From Ensifer sp. PDNC004 (lineage in GTDB: Bacteria > Pseudomonadota > Alphaproteobacteria > Rhizobiales > Rhizobiaceae), in assembly GCF_016919405.1 (NCBI RefSeq), contig NZ_CP070352.1, positions 806,001-870,000 of the forward strand: 64,000 bases of DNA, read 5' to 3'. Of the stretch, positions 60,936 to 64,000 are shown piece by piece; the first letter of the stretch is position 1; each line of letters starts with the position of its first letter. The translations under genes and the position numbers were made by a program. The notes under the pieces were generated by a model. That model saw only the letters and a program-made list of their open reading frames with translations. It was not told the DNA's origin and did no database searches.

Positions 60936-61726
60936 CGCCACCCTTGGCGGTCGCGCGCCCAATCGCTCCGCCGCCCAGTCGGCGACAAGCGGGCGATAGA
61001 GCCAGGGGATATTGTTGCAGACGTGGTTGCCATCCTCGAAGATGTGCAGTTCGGCGCCGCGCACGCAGATATCCGCGCATTTTAGCGCCTCGGAGGGTGG
61101 GAAGATCTTGTCGCGTCCGCCGTGAAGGATGAGGGCCGGGATGGCAGCGCGCCAGGGTGAAACGGTCGGCCCGTTCGCGAACGTCCGCGCCGCCGAGCGA
61201 GGAGCGCATGTTGTCGCGATAGACCTGCGGCAGCGCATCCCAGAACCCGCCGAGATCGAAGAAGCCGTTGATGGAGACGACACCGGCAAGCGTCGGCACG
61301 GAAGCGGCAGCGCGTAGCGCGAGAAAGCCGCCGAAGGCCATGCCGACGAGCGCGACCTTGCCCGACAGGCGCGGATGCGCCGCCACCGATCGGAGGGCCG
61401 CCTCGACGGCCGGGCCGATATCCGGACGCAGCGCACCCATCGAACGGCCCTCGCCCTGGCCGGGGCCGTCGAGCGATAGGGTCGCAACGCCGCGGGCATG
61501 AAAATGCCGCTCGAAGGCCGGATTCTTCCTTGGTCGAATCCGAGCCAGGGATGATCAGCGCCAGCGGGTGTCTGCCGTCTCCGCTCGGCACGCGAAGAAC
61601 GGCCCGAAGTTCCCCGTCCTCGAAGGGAACGGCGACCATCTCACCCTGCTCCGCGGCGAGGTCGTATACGATGCCGGCGCCCTCCGGTCCGCCGAGCAAT
61701 AGCCGGGGACAAAGGGGCACCATCAT
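60936..61726 (-). pseudogene. alpha/beta hydrolase gene broken by two frameshifts
   Basis: Three frames join into one hydrolase. The first reads from ATG 61726 to LALIIPGSDSTKEE. After a shift near 61522-61530 it continues NPAFERHFHARGVATLSLDGPGQGEGRS and GKVALVGMAFGGFLALRAAA (the usual nucleophile-elbow Ser is replaced, AFGG). After a second shift near 61150-61160 it continues IPALILHGGRDKIFPP (Asp region) and FEDGNHVCNN (His region). The resemblance is to FrsA/DUF1100-type esterases. The exact end is unclear. Two shifts plus the altered elbow suggest real decay rather than read error. Confidence 0.75.
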
Positions 61727-61879
61727 GGCCTGCTGTCAAAGCAACCCGGCCGCAACATAGCGATCATCGCCGGGAGTAACGCGTCCCGGCGAAAGGCGTT
61801 GCAGCCACTCTGTTCGACGCGAGGTATTAGGCCAGGCAGAGGCGGCCAGACTCGACAGTCGCCGGGTGAGACCCAGAGC

Positions 61880-62935
61880 CTAAGCGACCACCAACCCCGC
61901 CGGGCCGGCCACCGTTTCCCCGATCACCGCTGCGCCGAAGCCGTGCTTGCCGAAGAGGCCGAGCACGTCCTGCGCGGACGACCGGTCACAGGCGACGAGC
62001 AAGCCGCCGCTCGTCTGCGGATCGCAAAGCAGCGCCTTGTCGATCGCGCCCATCTCGCGGTCAAAGGCCACGTCCTGACCATAGCTTGCCCAATTCCGCC
62101 CGGAGGCGCCGGTGACGAAACCGGCGGCAGCGAGATCGAAAGCACCTTCCAGAAGGGGAACGGCGGACCAGTCGATCCGGACCTGGCAATTCGATCCACG
62201 CGCCATTTCGAGCGCGTGGCCGGCAAGGCCGAAGCCTGTCACGTCGGTCATGGCATGGACGCCGGAAAGCCGCGCGAGATCCGGTCCCGGCGTATTCAGC
62301 CGGGTGGTGCTATCAAGCATGCGGGCATAGCCGGCCCCATCGAGCGCGCCCTTTTTCAGCGCCGCGGAAAAGATGCCGACGCCGAGCGGTTTGCCGAGGA
62401 TGAGCACGTCGCCGGCACGGGCGCCGTTGTTGCGTTTCAGATGCGCGGGATCGACGAGGCCGATCGCGACGAGACCGTAGATCGGCTCGACGGAATCGAT
62501 CGTGTGGCCGCCGGCGATCGGAATGCCGGCCGCCCGGCAGGCCGCCGCGCCGCCGTCGAGGATGGCGCCGATGGTTTCGGTCGACAGCACGTTGACCGGC
62601 ATGCCGACGAGTGCCAGCGCAAAGATCGGCGTGCCGCCCATTGCGTAGACATCGCTGATCGCATTGGTCGCGGCGATCCTGCCGAAATCGTGGGGATCGT
62701 CGACAACAGGCATGAAGAAATCGGTGGTGGCGACCACCGCCTGGTGATCGTTGAGGCGATAGACTGCCGCATCGTCGGACGTTTCGATGCCGACCAGCAG
62801 CTCCGGCGGCACCGGCAGCTGGACGCGCCCCCGCAAGATTTCCTGAAGCACGCCCGGCGCGATCTTGCAGCCGCAGCCGCCGCCATGGGCAAGCGAGGTC
62901 AGGCGAGGCTCGGAGGAGGCGGGCAGGCTGCTCAC
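61880..62935 (-). CDS. selD: selenide, water dikinase (selenophosphate synthase)
   Basis: A 351-residue enzyme making selenophosphate from selenide and ATP for selenocysteine synthesis. The active-site loop is HGGGCGCKIAP with C21 and K24; it has Cys, so the protein is not itself a selenoprotein. The core shows DDAAVYRL, GRIAATNAISDVYAMGG and TDVTGFGLAGHALEMA. GTG 62935 is chosen because GAGGGAG precedes it; the frame continues left-to-right beyond that only as a shadow. It is divergent from a Sec-containing formate dehydrogenase that needs it. Confidence 0.93.
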   Translation of the reverse strand: MSSLPASSEPRLTSLAHGGGCGCKIAPGVLQEILRGRVQLPVPPELLVGIETSDDAAVYRLNDHQAVVATTDFFMPVVDDPHDFGRIAATNAISDVYAMGGTPIFALALVGMPVNVLSTETIGAILDGGAAACRAAGIPIAGGHTIDSVEPIYGLVAIGLVDPAHLKRNNGARAGDVLILGKPLGVGIFSAALKKGALDGAGYARMLDSTTRLNTPGPDLARLSGVHAMTDVTGFGLAGHALEMARGSNCQVRIDWSAVPLLEGAFDLAAAGFVTGASGRNWASYGQDVAFDREMGAIDKALLCDPQTSGGLLVACDRSSAQDVLGLFGKHGFGAAVIGETVAGPAGLVVA

Positions 62936-63039
62936 GATCAGAACTCCCTCGATGCAATGGTATCGATGGCGGCCTTGCCGGCCACGGACGCGATCATGAC
63001 CGATCATTTCCGGCAAGGCCATGACTTTTCGTGACAAAA

Positions 63040-63061
63040 GCCGATCAAATCGGCCTTGACA
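63040..63061. promoter_or_regulatory. dyad and -35-like element upstream of formate dehydrogenase
   Basis: GCCGAT-CAA-ATCGGC (63040-63054) is a perfect dyad, followed directly by TTGACA (63056-63061). No good -10 is seen 16-18 bases later. Possible operator/promoter for fdoG in the selD/fdoG divergent gap. Confidence 0.35.
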
Positions 63062-63121
63062 CGCCGGCTCTGAGGCTCGACCATTCGTTTCAAGACCGAT
63101 ACGCATGGAAGAGGACCTCCA

Positions 63122-64000
63122 ATGAACATCGATCTTTCTCGCCGCAGTTTCCTGAAGCTTGCTGGCGCAGGAGCCGCGGCCACCACGATCGGGGCCATGG
63201 GCTTCGGAGCGGCCGAGGCCGCAACAGCCGCCCATGTGCGTGCCTTCAAACTCGCAAGCACCACCGAGACCCGCAACGTCTGCACCTACTGTTCGGTCGC
63301 CTGCGGCATCCTGATGTATTCGAAGGGTGACCTTTCCGCCGGCGAGAAGGCGGAACTCATCCATATCGAGGGGGATGCCGATCATCCGACCAACCGCGGA
63401 ACGCTCTGTCCCAAGGGCGCGGCGCTCAAGGACTTCGTGAAGTCCGAGACCCGCGCCACGAAGCCACGTCACCGCGCTCCAGGCGCCGACACCTGGCAGG
63501 ACATCTCCTGGGAAGATGCCTTCGACAAGATCGCCCGCGCGATCAAGGACGATCGCGACAAGAACTTCATCGAGAAGAATGCGGCCGGCGTCACCGTCAA
63601 CCGCTGGACGACGATGGGATTCCTCGCGGCCTCGGGCGGCACCAACGAGACGGGATGGCTGACCTACAAGACCGTCCGGTCCATGGGCGTCGTCGGCTTC
63701 GACAACCAGGCACGCGTCTGACACGGCCCCACGGTAGCCAGTTTGGCTCCAACATTTGGCCGCGGCGCAATGACGAACGCCTGGACCGACATCAAGAACA
63801 CCGACCTCGTCATCGTCATGGGTGGCAACGCGGCGGAAGCCCATCCTTGCGGCTTCAAATGGGTGACTGAAGCCAAGCACCATCGCGGCGCCCGGCTGAT
63901 CGTCGTGGATCCGCGCTTCAACCGCACCGCCTCGGTCGCTGACGTCTACGCCCCGATCCGACCCGGCTCCGACATCGCCTTCCTGATGGGCGCGATCCGC
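63122..64000 (+). CDS. fdoG: formate dehydrogenase (N/O type) alpha subunit, selenocysteine-containing, 3' end beyond window
   Basis: The first 293 residues of the molybdopterin subunit that oxidises formate to CO2 in the periplasm. A twin-arginine signal starts the protein (SRRSFLKLAGAGAAATT). The [4Fe-4S] ligands are C54, C57, C61 and C96. At 63719-63721 the frame meets TGA in the context NQARV-U-HGPTVASLAPTFGRGAMTNAW, exactly where FdnG/FdoG carry selenocysteine, so it is read as Sec200. Translation then stays open to the window edge. The FdoH/FdoI subunits and Sec machinery should lie to the right. Confidence 0.95.
63719..63750 (+). promoter_or_regulatory. bacterial SECIS element following the Sec TGA
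   Basis: TGA is followed by a hairpin: GG (63733-63734) with CC (63749-63750), an unpaired T at 63735 (the 17th base counting from the T of TGA, as in E. coli fdh genes), AGCCA with TGGCT, and loop GTT. This matches the SelB-binding layout of a bulged U and a G-U-containing loop. Confidence 0.85.

Noticed and set aside
59637..61499. Very long minus-strand frame (620 codons) opposite the cyclase gene
   Set aside because: Only its first part carries hydrolase similarity (third frame of the broken gene). The rest is an Arg-rich shadow of the class III cyclase, which has clear catalytic motifs on the plus strand.
61727..61879. Possible tRNA-Sec gene beside selD
   Set aside because: No long acceptor stem, TCA anticodon loop or GGTTCGAATCC-type T-loop can be folded in this 153-base gap.

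Overview
The window is about 62-63% GC, gene-dense and free of rRNA, tRNA, insertion sequences or core housekeeping genes. Its gene families point to a rhizobial alphaproteobacterium, most likely Ensifer/Sinorhizobium, and probably to a chromid or megaplasmid. This is inferred from the polyamine locus, the nas locus with an ANTAR leader, the NsrR/hmp pair and a selenocysteine formate dehydrogenase beside selD.

Layout. 1-8.5 kb: polyamine block with an agmatinase-type ureohydrolase, a PotFGHI-like ABC importer, a LuxR-type regulator, a cupin and an FAD amine oxidase. 8.6-11.6 kb: an autotransporter with an exact 207-bp passenger repeat. 11.7-20.3 kb: two membrane-anchored SGNH hydrolases and an unknown gene, a NarL/DegS-type two-component system, and an SxtJ/DUF5989/carbamoyltransferase operon. 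This arrangement is the most unusual part of the window. 20.3-27.5 kb: LysR regulator, exported amidohydrolase, ECF sigma factor with DUF4142 protein and cupredoxin, and a luciferase-like monooxygenase. 27.6-31.7 kb: SsuABC-like importer with a DszA/NtaA-type monooxygenase. 32-42.5 kb: transport and efflux, namely a dicarboxylate/amino-acid symporter, a CsoR/InrS-type metal sensor with a His-tailed MFS exporter, a TetR-controlled RND pump, and a DMT exporter with a divergent Lrp regulator. 43.2-45.2 kb: NsrR and flavohaemoglobin. 45.4-55.7 kb: complete nitrate/nitrite assimilation locus (nasT-nasS, then transporter-nirB-nirD-narB-cysG). 56-61.7 kb: small genes, a UvrD-like helicase, an AHSA1 protein, a class III cyclase and a broken hydrolase. 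61.9-64 kb: selD, divergent from a formate dehydrogenase alpha subunit with an in-frame TGA (selenocysteine 200) that runs off the window.

How it fits together. Nitrate genes have a sigma-54 promoter, then a leader with two hexaloop hairpins (the ANTAR target) whose second hairpin overlaps an intrinsic terminator. NasS and NasT are encoded just upstream, so a full nitrate-sensing antitermination circuit is visible. NsrR sites before hmp fit nitric-oxide detoxification alongside nitrite reduction. In the SxtJ region, dyads of the type TATATCC-N4-GGATATA lie before both the SGNH side and the carbamoyltransferase side, and an intrinsic terminator lies in the putative leader of the latter. This suggests one regulon for making a carbamoylated surface or secreted product; the product itself cannot be read from the sequence.
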